DNA of 64,000 nucleotides, taken from positions 4,229,001 to 4,293,000 of the forward strand of contig NZ_CP039690.1 of assembly GCF_005144885.1 (NCBI RefSeq), given 5' to 3'. This DNA is from Phreatobacter stygius (GTDB lineage Bacteria; Pseudomonadota; Alphaproteobacteria; Rhizobiales; Phreatobacteraceae). Position 1 is the first letter of the stretch; the number at the start of each line of letters is the position of its first letter. The notes beneath the pieces were generated by a model that was given only the letters and a program-made list of their open reading frames with translations, was not told where the DNA came from and searched no databases. Of the stretch, positions 17,775 to 28,679 are shown piece after piece. The position numbers and the translations under genes were made by a program.

Positions 17775-18452
17775 TCACAGATAGGATGCGATCTCATTCA
17801 GCGGCTTCTTCTCGATCGCATGGGCGGGGATGGTGGCGTCATCGGCGGGATAGCCGACGACCATCAGGATATAGGGCTTCTCGGTCTCCGGCCGGCCGCA
17901 GATCTCATTCAGGAAACCCATCGGGTTCGGCGTGTGGGTGAGGGTCGTCAAGCCGGCATAATGCAGCGCGGTCAACAGGATGCCCGTGGCGATGTTGACC
18001 GATTCCGGCACGTAGTAGTTCTTGCGCAACACGCCGTCGGCGCTCGGGCTCTTGCGCGCGCCGAAGATGCAGATCAGCCAGGGCGCGGTCTCCAGGAACG
18101 GCTTGTGCGGATCGGTGCCGAGCGGCTTCAGCGCGGCGAGCCATTCCTCGCCGGCCTTGCCGGCATAAAACCGCTCCTCCTCTTCTTCGGCCGCTTCGCG
18201 GATCCGCCGCTTCACGCCCGGGTCGCCGATGACGCAGAAGTGCCAGGGCTGGTGATTGGCGCCGTTCGGCGCCGTGCCGGCGGCGCGCAGGCAGGTGTCG
18301 ATCAGGTCGCGCGGCACCGGACGCGGCGAGAAATCGCGCACCGTGTGGCGCTGCCGGACCATGTCGTAGAATTCGGCAGCGCGCCGCCGCATCTCCTCGA
18401 GGGGCATTTCCCGGTAGTCGGGCAGGGGGATCGGCTGATAGTCGGTGATCAC
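17775..18452 (-). CDS. Nitroreductase-family flavoprotein (BluB/deiodinase-like branch)
   Basis: A 225-residue FMN enzyme starting [32 protein letters not shown] contacts [14 protein letters not shown] and [19 protein letters not shown] are clear, and [20 protein letters not shown] plus [24 protein letters not shown] match the BluB/iodotyrosine-deiodinase-like branch. The GTG at 18450-18452 is preferred: GAGGA lies 7-8 bases before it and homologous sequence begins here. An ATG at 18527 would add 25 residues with no family similarity. The enzyme may do reductive dehalogenation or flavin chemistry rather than nitro reduction. It lies between another nitroreductase and a LysR gene, all on the same strand. 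Confidence 0.82.
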   Translation of the reverse strand: MITDYQPIPLPDYREMPLEEMRRRAAEFYDMVRQRHTVRDFSPRPVPRDLIDTCLRAAGTAPNGANHQPWHFCVIGDPGVKRRIREAAEEEEERFYAGKAGEEWLAALKPLGTDPHKPFLETAPWLICIFGARKSPSADGVLRKNYYVPESVNIATGILLTALHYAGLTTLTHTPNPMGFLNEICGRPETEKPYILMVVGYPADDATIPAHAIEKKPLNEIASYL

Positions 18453-18574
18453 GTCGATATCCTCGGGGCGCGCGCGGGTGCCGCGTTCAAGATGTGAGTC
18501 TAGCGCGCCGCGCCCAGCTGGTGCCATGCCGCCGGCGGCATGATCTGCATAACCGATCGGAATGATCTCGGCCG

Positions 18575-19519
18575 TCAGTCGGCGCGCGCAGGACCGCCGA
18601 AGGTCCGGTGTACCAGGGCGCGCAACCATTGGTGGCCGGCGTCGCGGTGATAGCGCTCATGCCAATATTGAGCGATCTCGATCTTCGGCAAGACGAGCGG
18701 CGGGCGGAAGGCGACGAGACCGATTTCGCGTCCGAACCCCTGCGCGAGCCGGCCCGGCAGCGTGGCGATCGCCTGGCTGCGCGCGGCGGCAAGCGCGGCG
18801 CCGACGAAGCTCGGCACGCTCAGCACGATCCGGTCGGCCGGGATCTCGGTGGTCAGGGCTTGCTCGGCCATGACATGGGCGCCGTGCCCGGTATAGGAGG
18901 CCGCGACGATGATATGCCGCTCGGCGAGAAAGCCGGCCCGGCCGGTCAATTGCGCAAGCCGTGGATGGTCGGCGCGCGCGACGCTCAGATAGCCTTCGCT
19001 GTAGAGCCGCTGGCGCCGCAAGCCTTGGGTGGCGCGCGGAAAGGCGCCGAGCGCGATATCCGCCACGCCGGTCTCGAGCTGGGCCTGGAACTGCCTGATA
19101 TCGAGCGGCAGCGCGACCAACTGGACATGCGGCCCCTCGGTGACCAGCGCATTCATCAGCGGCGGCAGGAAGCGCAGCTGGCCGACATCGCTGACCAGCA
19201 GCCGATATTGCCTGAAGGAGGACGTCGGATCGAAGTTGACCGGCGCCCGCCCCAGCGCTTCGGCCTGGGCCAGCAATTGGCGCAGCGGCTCGGCCAGCAG
19301 CAAGGCCTTGGGTGTCGGCTGCATGGTGGCACCGACGCGGACGAACAGCGGATCGTTGAATTCGAGCCGGAGCTTCGCCAGCACCTTGCTGATCGCCGGC
19401 TGGGTGGTGCCGAGCAGGGTCGCCGCCCGCGTCAGGCTCTTCTCGAGCATCAGCACATGCAGCACCCGCAACTGGCGGAAGCTGATATCGGCGATATCGC
19501 GGAACAGCATGGTATCCAT
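18575..19519 (-). CDS. LysR-family transcriptional regulator
   Basis: A 314-residue regulator. [40 protein letters not shown] (about residues 14-52), then [23 protein letters not shown] and an effector domain. [23 protein letters not shown] resembles the GbpR/CbbR-like branch. Starts at M1 (19519) or M4 are both possible. It reads in the same direction as the two nitroreductases downstream, so it probably regulates them. The effector is not known. Confidence 0.87.
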   Translation of the reverse strand: MDTMLFRDIADISFRQLRVLHVLMLEKSLTRAATLLGTTQPAISKVLAKLRLEFNDPLFVRVGATMQPTPKALLLAEPLRQLLAQAEALGRAPVNFDPTSSFRQYRLLVSDVGQLRFLPPLMNALVTEGPHVQLVALPLDIRQFQAQLETGVADIALGAFPRATQGLRRQRLYSEGYLSVARADHPRLAQLTGRAGFLAERHIIVAASYTGHGAHVMAEQALTTEIPADRIVLSVPSFVGAALAAARSQAIATLPGRLAQGFGREIGLVAFRPPLVLPKIEIAQYWHERYHRDAGHQWLRALVHRTFGGPARAD

Positions 19520-19582
19520 AGCCGTCCGAGCATAGTCAGCTGGCGGCCGGGGTACCAGACCGGAGGCGGACCGTTCCGGACG

Positions 19583-20032
19583 TCAGATGTGATAGACGAA
19601 GGAATCGAACGGGTCGCGCACCAGGTCGCGCAGCTCGGCGAGCGACAGGGCGTCGACCACGCCGGCGATCGCGTCGCCGACCTGGACCATCAGCAGGCGG
19701 GTGGCGCAGGCATTCTCATCCGGGCAATCGTCGCAGCGCTGATAGGCCGAACGGCTGGCGCAGGCGATCGGCGCCAGCGAGCCGTCGAGCGTCCGGATCA
19801 GCTCGCCGACCAGGATGTCTTCGGCCGGACGCGACAGGCGATAGCCGCCGCCCCGGCCCTTCTTGCTGTGCAAAAATCCGGCGGTGCGCAATTCGCCGAG
19901 GATGGCGTCGAGGAATTTCTTGGGGATCGCATTGGCGGTTGCGATATCGGCGACCAATGCGGTCTCGCCCGACGGACGGTTCGCCAGATGAATCATGGCC
20001 TTGAGGCCATATTTGCCCTTCTTCGTCAGCAC
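19583..20032 (-). CDS. Rrf2-family regulator, probable Fe-S sensor
   Basis: A 149-residue winged-helix regulator with the standard Rrf2 start MLTKKGKYGLKAMIHLA (GTG codon at 20030-20032). The recognition region is IPKKFLDAILGELRTAGFLHSKKGRGGGYRLSRP. Four cysteines follow: Cys91, Cys100, Cys103 and Cys109 (pattern C-X8-C-X2-C-X5-C), the region that binds an Fe-S cluster in IscR/NsrR/RsrR-type members. That makes redox, NO, iron or sulphur sensing likely. It diverges from the polar amino-acid importer at 20605, and similar AT-rich motifs lie before both genes. Confidence 0.88.
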   Translation of the reverse strand: MLTKKGKYGLKAMIHLANRPSGETALVADIATANAIPKKFLDAILGELRTAGFLHSKKGRGGGYRLSRPAEDILVGELIRTLDGSLAPIACASRSAYQRCDDCPDENACATRLLMVQVGDAIAGVVDALSLAELRDLVRDPFDSFVYHI

Positions 20033-20162
20033 GCCCTGATCCCTGCGCTCTGGTCCCGGCCCGGCGCGACGACCCGGCGGCGCGGGTCATCGCCATGCGA
20101 AAAGTCGTCTCTCTTTCGGGGCGAAAGGAGATCATGATCTGTGCAACACCTGCTCAAGAAAC

Positions 20163-22193
<2,031 letters not shown>

Positions 22194-22253
22194 CGCGGCG
22201 GCCCATGGGCCGTGCCGGATCGCGGCGCTCCAGGACGAAGAGAGACGATCGAC

Positions 22254-22940
22254 GTGCCATCTGATTGGGACAGGTTCCTCGCGACATTTTTCGATCCGGA
22301 GATTGCCGCGCGCTATTTCCCGGCGATCCTCGGCGGGGTTGCGGTCACCGTCCTGATCGGCATCGCGGTGATCGTCACGGGCATAACCGCTGGCCTTGGC
22401 CTTGCCGTGCTGCGGTCCCTCGGCAAGCGCCCCCTGACCTTCGCCATCATCGTCTTCGTCGACATCTTCCGCGCCTTGCCGCCGCTGGTGCTGATCCTGC
22501 TGATCTATTTCGGCCTGCCCAATATCGGCATCGTGCTGCCGAATTTCATCGTGCTCTGGCTGTCGCTCGCCGCCGTGCTGGCGGCCTTCGCCGAGGAGGT
22601 GTTCTGGGCCGGCATCACCTCGGTTCCATCAGGGCAATGGATGGCGGCGCGCTCGACCGGCCTGACCTTCGGCCAGACCCTTGGCTCGGTGGTGCTGCCG
22701 CAGGCGGTGCGCCTGGCCATTCCGCCGCTCACCAACAAGACCATTTCGATCACCAAGAACACCGCGCTCGGCAGCGCCATCGGGGTCAGCGAGATCCTCG
22801 GCCGCTCGATGTCGGCTCAGGCCTTCTCCGGCAATGCCACGCCGCTGATGATCGGGGCTGCGCTCTACATCGTGGTGTTCTTCCCGCTGGTCGTCGCCTC
22901 GCGCTGGCTCGAGCGCCGTTATGGCTGGAGGCGCGCCTGA
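22254..22940 (+). CDS. Polar amino-acid ABC importer permease 1
   Basis: A 228-residue membrane protein of the HisM/GlnP group. It has the N-terminal helix AAILGGVAVTVLIGIAVIVTG type region, VDIFRALPPLVLILLIYFGLP, and the EAA loop AARSTGLTFGQTLGSVVLPQAVRLAIPPL. The GTG at 22254 is preferred (GAGAG upstream, homology begins at once); an ATG at 22212 would add 14 unlike residues. It overlaps the second permease by one base. Confidence 0.9.
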   Translation: MPSDWDRFLATFFDPEIAARYFPAILGGVAVTVLIGIAVIVTGITAGLGLAVLRSLGKRPLTFAIIVFVDIFRALPPLVLILLIYFGLPNIGIVLPNFIVLWLSLAAVLAAFAEEVFWAGITSVPSGQWMAARSTGLTFGQTLGSVVLPQAVRLAIPPLTNKTISITKNTALGSAIGVSEILGRSMSAQAFSGNATPLMIGAALYIVVFFPLVVASRWLERRYGWRRA

Positions 22941-23605
22941 TGGATATTTTCATCAGCGAATTCTTCAACATCGAGATCATGCTGAAAGTGGCGCCGCTGA
23001 TCTTCAAGGGCCTCGTCACCACGCTGCTGCTGTGCCTGCTGCTCATCCCGATCGGGCTTCTGAGCGGCATCGGCACCATGCTGCTCGCCACCAGCAAATA
23101 CCGGGCGATCCGCTGGACCGCGATCGTCTTCATCGATTTCTGGCGCGCCTTTCCGCCACTCGTCCTGTTGATCTTCATCCATTCCGGCCTGCCTTTCGCC
23201 GGCATCCGGCTCGGGCCGACCGGCTCGATCTGCGTCGCCTTCCTGCTCAACGCCTCGAGCTATTACGGCGAGATCTACCGGGCCGGCGTCGAAAGCGTAC
23301 CCGCTGGCCAGATCGAGGCCGCCCGCTCGACCGGGCTCAGCGCCGCGCAGACCTTCATCCACGTGACCTTGCCCCAGGCGGTGCGCAACGTGCTGCCCGA
23401 CTTGTTGTCCAATACGATGGAACTGGTGAAGCTGACCTCGCTCGCCAGCATCGTCGCGGTGCCGGAACTGCTCTATTCGGCCGATCTCGCCCGCTCGCTC
23501 ACCTACAACACCTCGCCGCTCGTGCTCGCCGCCCTGATCTACCTGGTCCTGCTCTGGCCGGTGGTGCGCCTGATCGCGCGGGTCGAGCACAAGATCGCGC
23601 GGTGA
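22940..23605 (+). CDS. Polar amino-acid ABC importer permease 2
   Basis: A 221-residue partner permease, starting at the ATG that shares its A with the previous TGA. FIDFWRAFPPLVLLIFIHSGLP and the EAA loop AARSTGLSAAQTFIHVTLPQAVRNVLPDLL are the conserved features; about five helices are predicted. With the genes at 20605, 21432 and 22254 it completes the importer. It ends 45 bases before the convergent LysR gene. Confidence 0.92.
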   Translation: MDIFISEFFNIEIMLKVAPLIFKGLVTTLLLCLLLIPIGLLSGIGTMLLATSKYRAIRWTAIVFIDFWRAFPPLVLLIFIHSGLPFAGIRLGPTGSICVAFLLNASSYYGEIYRAGVESVPAGQIEAARSTGLSAAQTFIHVTLPQAVRNVLPDLLSNTMELVKLTSLASIVAVPELLYSADLARSLTYNTSPLVLAALIYLVLLWPVVRLIARVEHKIAR

Positions 23606-23650
23606 CCGATGAGATCAGCTCCGACCCCGCCGCGTCGAGCGCCGCTCATG

Positions 23651-24868
23651 TCAGGCGAAAGGCCGTTCCTGAACCAGTTCGCGGATCAGCTGGACCTGGG
23701 CGCTCGCCTGTTTCGCCGGGGTCCAGATCAGGCTGGTGATCAGGCCGGCGCCGGGCAGCGGCAGGGCGCGGACCCTGGGATCGGTGTGCGGCAGCGAGCC
23801 CTCGGGGATGATCGTGCAGCAGGTGCCATTGATCACCAGGCGCATCAGCACGGGGATCGAGCCGCATTCGATGGTCCGGCGCGGCGCATGCAGGCCGGCC
23901 CCCAGCAACTGGTCGATGGCGCGCCTGAGGCCGGTGCCGGTCATCGGCAGGGCGAGCGGCAGCCGTTCGATCAGATCGGCGGCGGCGTCGCCATCCCGAT
24001 AGGCCGCCGCCGGCGCCATGACATGAAGCGGCCGGCGGGCGATCTCGAGCCGCATGAACTGTTCCGGCACTTCCGGAATATCGACGATTGCGGCGTCGAG
24101 CGCGCCGGCGAGCAACTGTTCCATCAGGAGCTGCGCCGGCCCGGTGCTGACCGAGACGAAGCGGTTGCGGTCGCGCTTGGTATAGTCCTCGATGATCCGG
24201 GCCAGCAGCACGGCCAGGCTGCTGTCGACGCCGGCCGGCATCACCGAGCCGAGCCGGATGTCGCGCACCTGGTGCAGGAAGCCGATATCGGCGCGCCTCA
24301 TGATGGCGCTGGCCAGCGCCTCGATCTCGGCGACCGAGGCATGCAGCCGGAGCGCCGCGGCGGTCGGGCTGGACCCGGCGCGGCCGCGGTCGAACAGCGC
24401 GACGCCGAGGAAGCGTTCGAGGTCGCCGATGCGCCGGCCAAGGGTTGGCTGGGTGATGGCGAGCCGGCGCGCGGCGCCGGAAATGCTGCGCTCTTCCGCG
24501 GCCAGCGCAAAATGCGACAGGGTCCTGAGCGAGACCGGCGCGGCGAGCAGCATGGCAAGCGTGGCGAGCCCGATGGGCACGCCGTCGTCGGGGGTTGCGG
24601 CACGCGTCTCGCCGCCGACGATCGCGGGCAATCCGGCGGTCCAGTTCAGAATCAGGATCGCGGTCCGCTGCAGCTGTTCGCCTTCGAAGGAGGCGACGAT
24701 GCCATCCGGCCGGCGCACGATCAGCCGGGTCGCCAGTTCATATTCCAGCACGCTCAAGGCGCGGCTGACGGTCGAGGTGCGCACGCCGAGATCGGCCGCC
24801 GCCTGCTTCATCGAGCGGCACTGCAGCGTGCGGACGAAATAGACGAGCGAGTGGATTTCCAGCGCCAT
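23651..24868 (-). CDS. LysR-type regulator with two N-terminal HTH domains
   Basis: A 405-residue protein, about 100 longer than usual. A first HTH (residues 6-65: LVYFVRTLQCRSMKQAAADLGVRTSTVSRALSVLE) is followed by a linker and a second complete HTH (112-172: LRTLSHFALAAEERSISGAARRLAITQPTLGRRIGDLE..LFDRGRAG). A LysR effector domain (about 195-400) follows. Both HTHs keep the canonical LysR spacing. It is convergent with the importer and divergent from the DUF917/urocanase-like pair, so it probably controls the latter and perhaps the importer. The double HTH could recognise a composite operator. Confidence 0.85.
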   Translation of the reverse strand: MALEIHSLVYFVRTLQCRSMKQAAADLGVRTSTVSRALSVLEYELATRLIVRRPDGIVASFEGEQLQRTAILILNWTAGLPAIVGGETRAATPDDGVPIGLATLAMLLAAPVSLRTLSHFALAAEERSISGAARRLAITQPTLGRRIGDLERFLGVALFDRGRAGSSPTAAALRLHASVAEIEALASAIMRRADIGFLHQVRDIRLGSVMPAGVDSSLAVLLARIIEDYTKRDRNRFVSVSTGPAQLLMEQLLAGALDAAIVDIPEVPEQFMRLEIARRPLHVMAPAAAYRDGDAAADLIERLPLALPMTGTGLRRAIDQLLGAGLHAPRRTIECGSIPVLMRLVINGTCCTIIPEGSLPHTDPRVRALPLPGAGLITSLIWTPAKQASAQVQLIRELVQERPFA

Positions 24869-25014
24869 CAGGACGGCCCACCCCAGACCCTGGTCCGCAT
24901 CAAGCGGCGCCCGGCGCGGGTGGTCTTTCTCCGGTTGAGCGAAACGGGGCGGGGACGATCCCTAGCAGGAACGTCGCCGGCCGCAAATCAGTCAGACGAG
25001 AGGAACACTGAGCC

Positions 25015-26112
25015 ATGGGACGCATTCTGAAGGCAGCCGATGTCGATGCGGCGGTGAAGGGCGGATCGATCTTCGCGGCCGGCGGCGGCGGCTGGGTCCG
25101 TCATGGCATCATGCTCGGCACCGCCGCGGTCAATGCCGGCGCGCCGGAACTCGTCGCCATGGACGAGGTGCCCGACGATGCCTGGATCGCCACCGCCGCG
25201 GCGATCGGCGCGCCCGGCGACAATACCGACTGGCAGATGCTCGGCGTCGACTATGTCAATGCGGTGAAGCTGTTGCAGGAGGCGCTGGGCGCGCCGATCT
25301 ACGGCCTGATGATCGGCCAGAACGGCATGTCCTCGACACTCAACGCCTGGCTTCCGGGGGCGATCCTCGGCACCAAGGTGATCGATGCGGTCGGCGACAT
25401 CAGGGCGCATCCGACCGGCGACATGGGTTCGATCGGCATGGCCGGCTCGCCCGAACAGGTGATCCAGACCGCGGTCGGCGGCAACCGCGCCAACAACCAA
25501 TATATCGAGCTGGTGGTGCGCGGCGCGACCGCCAAGGTCTCGCCGATCCTGCGCACCGCCGGCGACATGGCCGGCGGTTTCATCGCGTCCTGCCGCAATC
25601 CGCTGCGCGCCTCCTATGTGCGTGAGAATGCAGCGCTCGGCGGTATTTCGCGGGCGCTTGAACTGGGGGCTGCGATCATCAAGGCCGAACCGAAGGGCGG
25701 CGCTGCCGTCATCGACGCGATCTGCGAGACGGCCCAGGGCTCGATCCTGTTCCGGGGCAAGGTCAGCGCCAAGAACCTGGTTTATACCAATGACGCCTTC
25801 GACATTGGCACGATCACGCTGAGCGCCGGCGGCAAGGCCTGCAAGCTGCACGTCATGAACGAATATATGGCGACCGAGGACGAGACCGGCGCGCGCACTT
25901 CGACCTACCCGGATGTGATCGCCACCCTCGACACCGAAGGCCGGCCGATCTCCGCGGGCCATATCAAGGAGGGCATGGAGCTCCTGGTGCTGCACATTGC
26001 CAAGACCCGCATCCCCTTGAGCTCGAGCGCCACCGACCGGAGCGTCTACCCCTATGTCGAGAAGGCGCTGGGCATTCCGCTGGTCGACTATGCCCTGGAC
26101 CATGTCGCATGA
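25015..26112 (+). CDS. DUF917-family protein, probable S-methyl-thiohydantoin desulfurase
   Basis: A 365-residue protein recognised from FAAGGGGWVRHGIMLGTAA near the start, ILGTKVIDAVGDIRAHPTGDMGS in the middle and YPDVIATLDTEGRPISAGHIKEGMELLVLHI late, the order seen in DUF917. That family is now described in Pfam, as I recall, as the S-methyl thiohydantoin desulfurase domain. The reaction would release methanethiol from an S-methyl-thiohydantoin to give the hydantoin. It overlaps the urocanase homologue by ATGA, which would make exactly such a ring product. Family membership is well supported; the exact substrate is inference from the pair. Confidence 0.72.
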   Translation: MGRILKAADVDAAVKGGSIFAAGGGGWVRHGIMLGTAAVNAGAPELVAMDEVPDDAWIATAAAIGAPGDNTDWQMLGVDYVNAVKLLQEALGAPIYGLMIGQNGMSSTLNAWLPGAILGTKVIDAVGDIRAHPTGDMGSIGMAGSPEQVIQTAVGGNRANNQYIELVVRGATAKVSPILRTAGDMAGGFIASCRNPLRASYVRENAALGGISRALELGAAIIKAEPKGGAAVIDAICETAQGSILFRGKVSAKNLVYTNDAFDIGTITLSAGGKACKLHVMNEYMATEDETGARTSTYPDVIATLDTEGRPISAGHIKEGMELLVLHIAKTRIPLSSSATDRSVYPYVEKALGIPLVDYALDHVA

Positions 26113-27761
26113 GGGACGATTTTCAGGTCGCCTCGGGCAATGATCTGCGCTGCAAGGGCTGGCGCCAGGAGGGGCTCTTGCGCCTGCTGGAAAACGTGCT
26201 GGCGGTCGGCGAGGATCCGGACAATCTCATCGTCTACGCAGCACTCGGCCGGGCCGCGCGCGACTGGCCCTCGCACGACGCCATCGTCCGCGCGTTGAAG
26301 ACCATGGGCGAGGACCAGACGCTGCTGGTCCAGTCCGGCAAGCCGATCGGCATCGTCCGGACGCACCGCGAAGCGCCGATCGTGATCATGGCCAATTGCA
26401 ACATTGTCGGCCAATGGGCCAAGGCCGAGACCTTCTACGCGCTGCAGGACAAGGGGCTGATCTGCTGGGGCGGGCTGACCGCCGGCGACTGGCAATATAT
26501 CGGCTCGCAGGGGGTCATTCAGGGCACCTACGAGATCTTCATGCGCATTGCCGAGCGTCATTTCGGCGGCGACCTGAAGGGCCGCTTCGTGCTGACCGCC
26601 GGGCTCGGCGGCATGGGCGGCGCCCAGCCACTGGCCGGCCGGATGGCCGGCGCCGCGACGCTGGTCGTCGATGTCGATCCGGAGCGGATCACCAAGCGCC
26701 TGGATATCGGCTATCTCGAACGCCGCGCGGCGAACCTCGACGAGGCGCTGGCGATGATCGCCGAAGCCGTGGCCGCCCGTCGGCCGCTGTCGGTCGGTCT
26801 CTCAGGCAATGCCGCCGAGATCTATCCGGACATCCTGGCGCGCGGCATCGTGCCCGATGTCGTCACCGACCAGACCTCGGCCCATGACCTTGTCTATGGC
26901 TATGTGCCGGCGACCCGGACGCTCGCCGAGGCGCGCGCCATGCGCACCTCCGACCCGAAGGCGCTGATGGCCGAAAGCCGCGCCTCGATCGTCAGGCATG
27001 TCGAAGCCATGCTCGGTTTCCAGGCCAAGGGCGCCATCGTCTTCGACAATGGCAACCTGATCCGCACCCAAGCGAAAGAGGGCGGCGTCGGCAGGGCCTT
27101 CGACATCCCGATCTTCACCGAGGCTTTCCTCAGGCCGCTATTCGCCCGCGCCATCGGGCCATTCCGCTGGATCGCGCTATCGAATGACAGCGCCGACATC
27201 GCGCGCATCGACGACCTGCTCCTGGAGATGTTCCCGGACAACCGGATCGTCACCAACTGGATCAGGCTCGCACGTGAACATGTGCCTTTCGAGGGGCTGC
27301 CGGCACGCATCGCCTGGCTCGGCCATGGCGAACGCACCGCGCTGGCGCTCGCCGTCAACAGGCTGGTCGCCTCGGGCGAACTCGCCGGTCCCATCGCCTT
27401 CACCCGCGACCATCTCGATGCCGGCGCCATGGCCCATCCCAACATCATGACCGAGAACATGAAGGACGGTTCGGATGCGATCGCCGACTGGCCGCTCATC
27501 GACGCCATGATGCTCTGTTCGTCCAAGGCCGATCTCGTCGCCATCCATTCGGGCGGCGGCGGTTATGCCGGCTACATGACCAGCGCCGGCGTCACCCTGA
27601 TCGCCGACGGCACGCCGGAGGCCGAGGAGCGGCTCGACCTGTCGCTGACCAATGACACCTCGCTCGGCGTCATGCGTTATGCCGATGCCGGTTACGACGA
27701 GGCGATCGACGAGGTCGCCCGCAAGGGCATCGGCCATATCGCGTTGGGAGGCGGCCGTTAG
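26109..27761 (+). CDS. Urocanate hydratase homologue lacking the catalytic Cys; probable S-methyl-thiourocanate hydratase
   Basis: A 550-residue NAD-dependent hydratase of the urocanase family. The NAD-binding loop TAGLGGMGGAQPLAGRMAGA, DQTSAHDLVYGYVP, FTRDHLDAGAMAHPNIMTENMKDGSDAIADWPL and TNDTSLGVMRYADAGYDEAI follow the HutU order over the full length. The urocanase signature FQGLPxRICW reads FEGLPARIAW here (residues 394-403), so the conserved Cys is Ala402; the HHGGGVGMG-type loop reads HSGGGGYAGY. A simple histidine-pathway HutU is therefore unlikely, and no other hut gene is present. Coupling to the DUF917 gene points to a substituted urocanate such as the S-methyl-thio form. Confidence 0.75.
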   Translation: MRDDFQVASGNDLRCKGWRQEGLLRLLENVLAVGEDPDNLIVYAALGRAARDWPSHDAIVRALKTMGEDQTLLVQSGKPIGIVRTHREAPIVIMANCNIVGQWAKAETFYALQDKGLICWGGLTAGDWQYIGSQGVIQGTYEIFMRIAERHFGGDLKGRFVLTAGLGGMGGAQPLAGRMAGAATLVVDVDPERITKRLDIGYLERRAANLDEALAMIAEAVAARRPLSVGLSGNAAEIYPDILARGIVPDVVTDQTSAHDLVYGYVPATRTLAEARAMRTSDPKALMAESRASIVRHVEAMLGFQAKGAIVFDNGNLIRTQAKEGGVGRAFDIPIFTEAFLRPLFARAIGPFRWIALSNDSADIARIDDLLLEMFPDNRIVTNWIRLAREHVPFEGLPARIAWLGHGERTALALAVNRLVASGELAGPIAFTRDHLDAGAMAHPNIMTENMKDGSDAIADWPLIDAMMLCSSKADLVAIHSGGGGYAGYMTSAGVTLIADGTPEAEERLDLSLTNDTSLGVMRYADAGYDEAIDEVARKGIGHIALGGGR

Positions 27762-27830
27762 AGCGTGATCGCTTCGGGGTGAGGTGCGAGCGCAGCGAGC
27801 CTCGAAGGACGGCCGACCTGTGTGCAAAGT
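27762..27830. repeat. Remnant of a dispersed intergenic repeat
   Basis: The stretch after the hydratase stop has AGAGCGTGATCGCTTCGGG and then GGTGCGAGCGCAGCGAGCCTC, an internally palindromic GAGCGCAGCGAG-type element often scattered between genes in Rhizobiales. A related GAGCGTG start lies just after the stop at 61940. No gene is seen here. Confidence 0.4.
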
Positions 27831-27894
27831 GCGGGCGTTTCCGTCGCGAACCGTCATGCTTTGGCGAGCATCCGCTCGTTGAAGCCGTCGGGCG

Positions 27895-28500
27895 TCAGGC
27901 GCCGCTTCGCGCAGCCATCAAGGTTTCGAAGACGCCGAGCGCCCGTTCCGGGAAATCGCTCTGGATGCCCTCCACCGTCGCGATCATGTTGAACCAGACC
28001 GCGCCGAAGGTCAGGTCGAGCATCATTTCGACATCGAGGCCAGCCGGCAGCTCGCCCTTATCCTTCGCCTGAAGCAGGACGCGGCGCAGCGTTTCGCGGC
28101 GCGGCGCGACGATCTTGGCGATGAACAATTGCCTGAGATCGGCATCGCTCTGCGCCTCGATCATCAGGCCCTTCAGCACATTGGCATAAGCCATGTCCCG
28201 CTGGCGCTGGACCGTCTGGCTCATCAGCGCCTTGAAGTCCGGTCCGAAGCCGGTGCCCGGCAGCGGACGGGCGCTTTCCAGCCCGTCCATGTAGAGGTCG
28301 ATCAGGAGCGCGCCCTTGGATGCCCAGCGCCGGTAGATCGACTGTTTGGCGACTGCTGCCCGGGCCGCCACCGCCTCGATCGAGAAGCTTCCATAACCCT
28401 GCTCCGCGATCAGGTCGCGGGCGGCATCGAGGATTGCGCGGTTGACCGCCTGGTCGCGCGGCCGGCCGGTCCTGACGGAAGCGACTTGGGTCACAATCAT
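27895..28500 (-). CDS. TetR-family repressor of the Liv-type operon
   Basis: A 201-residue regulator. HTH: NRAILDAARDLIAEQGYGSFSIEAVAARAAVAKQSIYRRWASKGALLIDLY (about residues 19-69), followed by a C-terminal ligand domain of the TetR_C type. The ATG at 28498-28500 is chosen because AAGGAA lies directly upstream; an ATG at 28515 and a TTG at 28521 would begin inside the operator. It diverges from the importer operon at 28680, with a perfect dyad operator and promoter in between. Confidence 0.87.
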   Translation of the reverse strand: MIVTQVASVRTGRPRDQAVNRAILDAARDLIAEQGYGSFSIEAVAARAAVAKQSIYRRWASKGALLIDLYMDGLESARPLPGTGFGPDFKALMSQTVQRQRDMAYANVLKGLMIEAQSDADLRQLFIAKIVAPRRETLRRVLLQAKDKGELPAGLDVEMMLDLTFGAVWFNMIATVEGIQSDFPERALGVFETLMAARSGA

Positions 28501-28508
28501 TTTCCTTA

Positions 28509-28537
28509 TTGACATACGCAACGGTGCGTATTGTATT
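28509..28537 (+). promoter_or_regulatory. Sigma-70-type promoter with TetR operator in the spacer
   Basis: TTGACA (28509-28514) and TTGTAT (28531-28536) form a -35/-10 pair with a 16-base spacer. Within it, ATACGCA (28514-28520) and TGCGTAT (28525-28531) are perfect inverted arms around ACGG. A repressor bound here would cover both promoter boxes of the importer operon and sit next to the TetR start. Confidence 0.75.
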
Positions 28538-28679
28538 TGCCTGACCAGAGAAAATCAAACGGGGCCTGGCGAAAGGGATGTCGCATCAAGGGCAGCGCCG
28601 CAAGCCCAGGGCTTGGCGGACACGCCTTGGCACGCCCGCCGTCGCACCCGGCGACACGATCAAAAAGAGGGGAAGAGGC

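Noticed and set aside
26109-27761. Ordinary histidine-degradation hutU
   Set aside because: The catalytic Cys is Ala, and no other hut gene or HutC regulator lies near.
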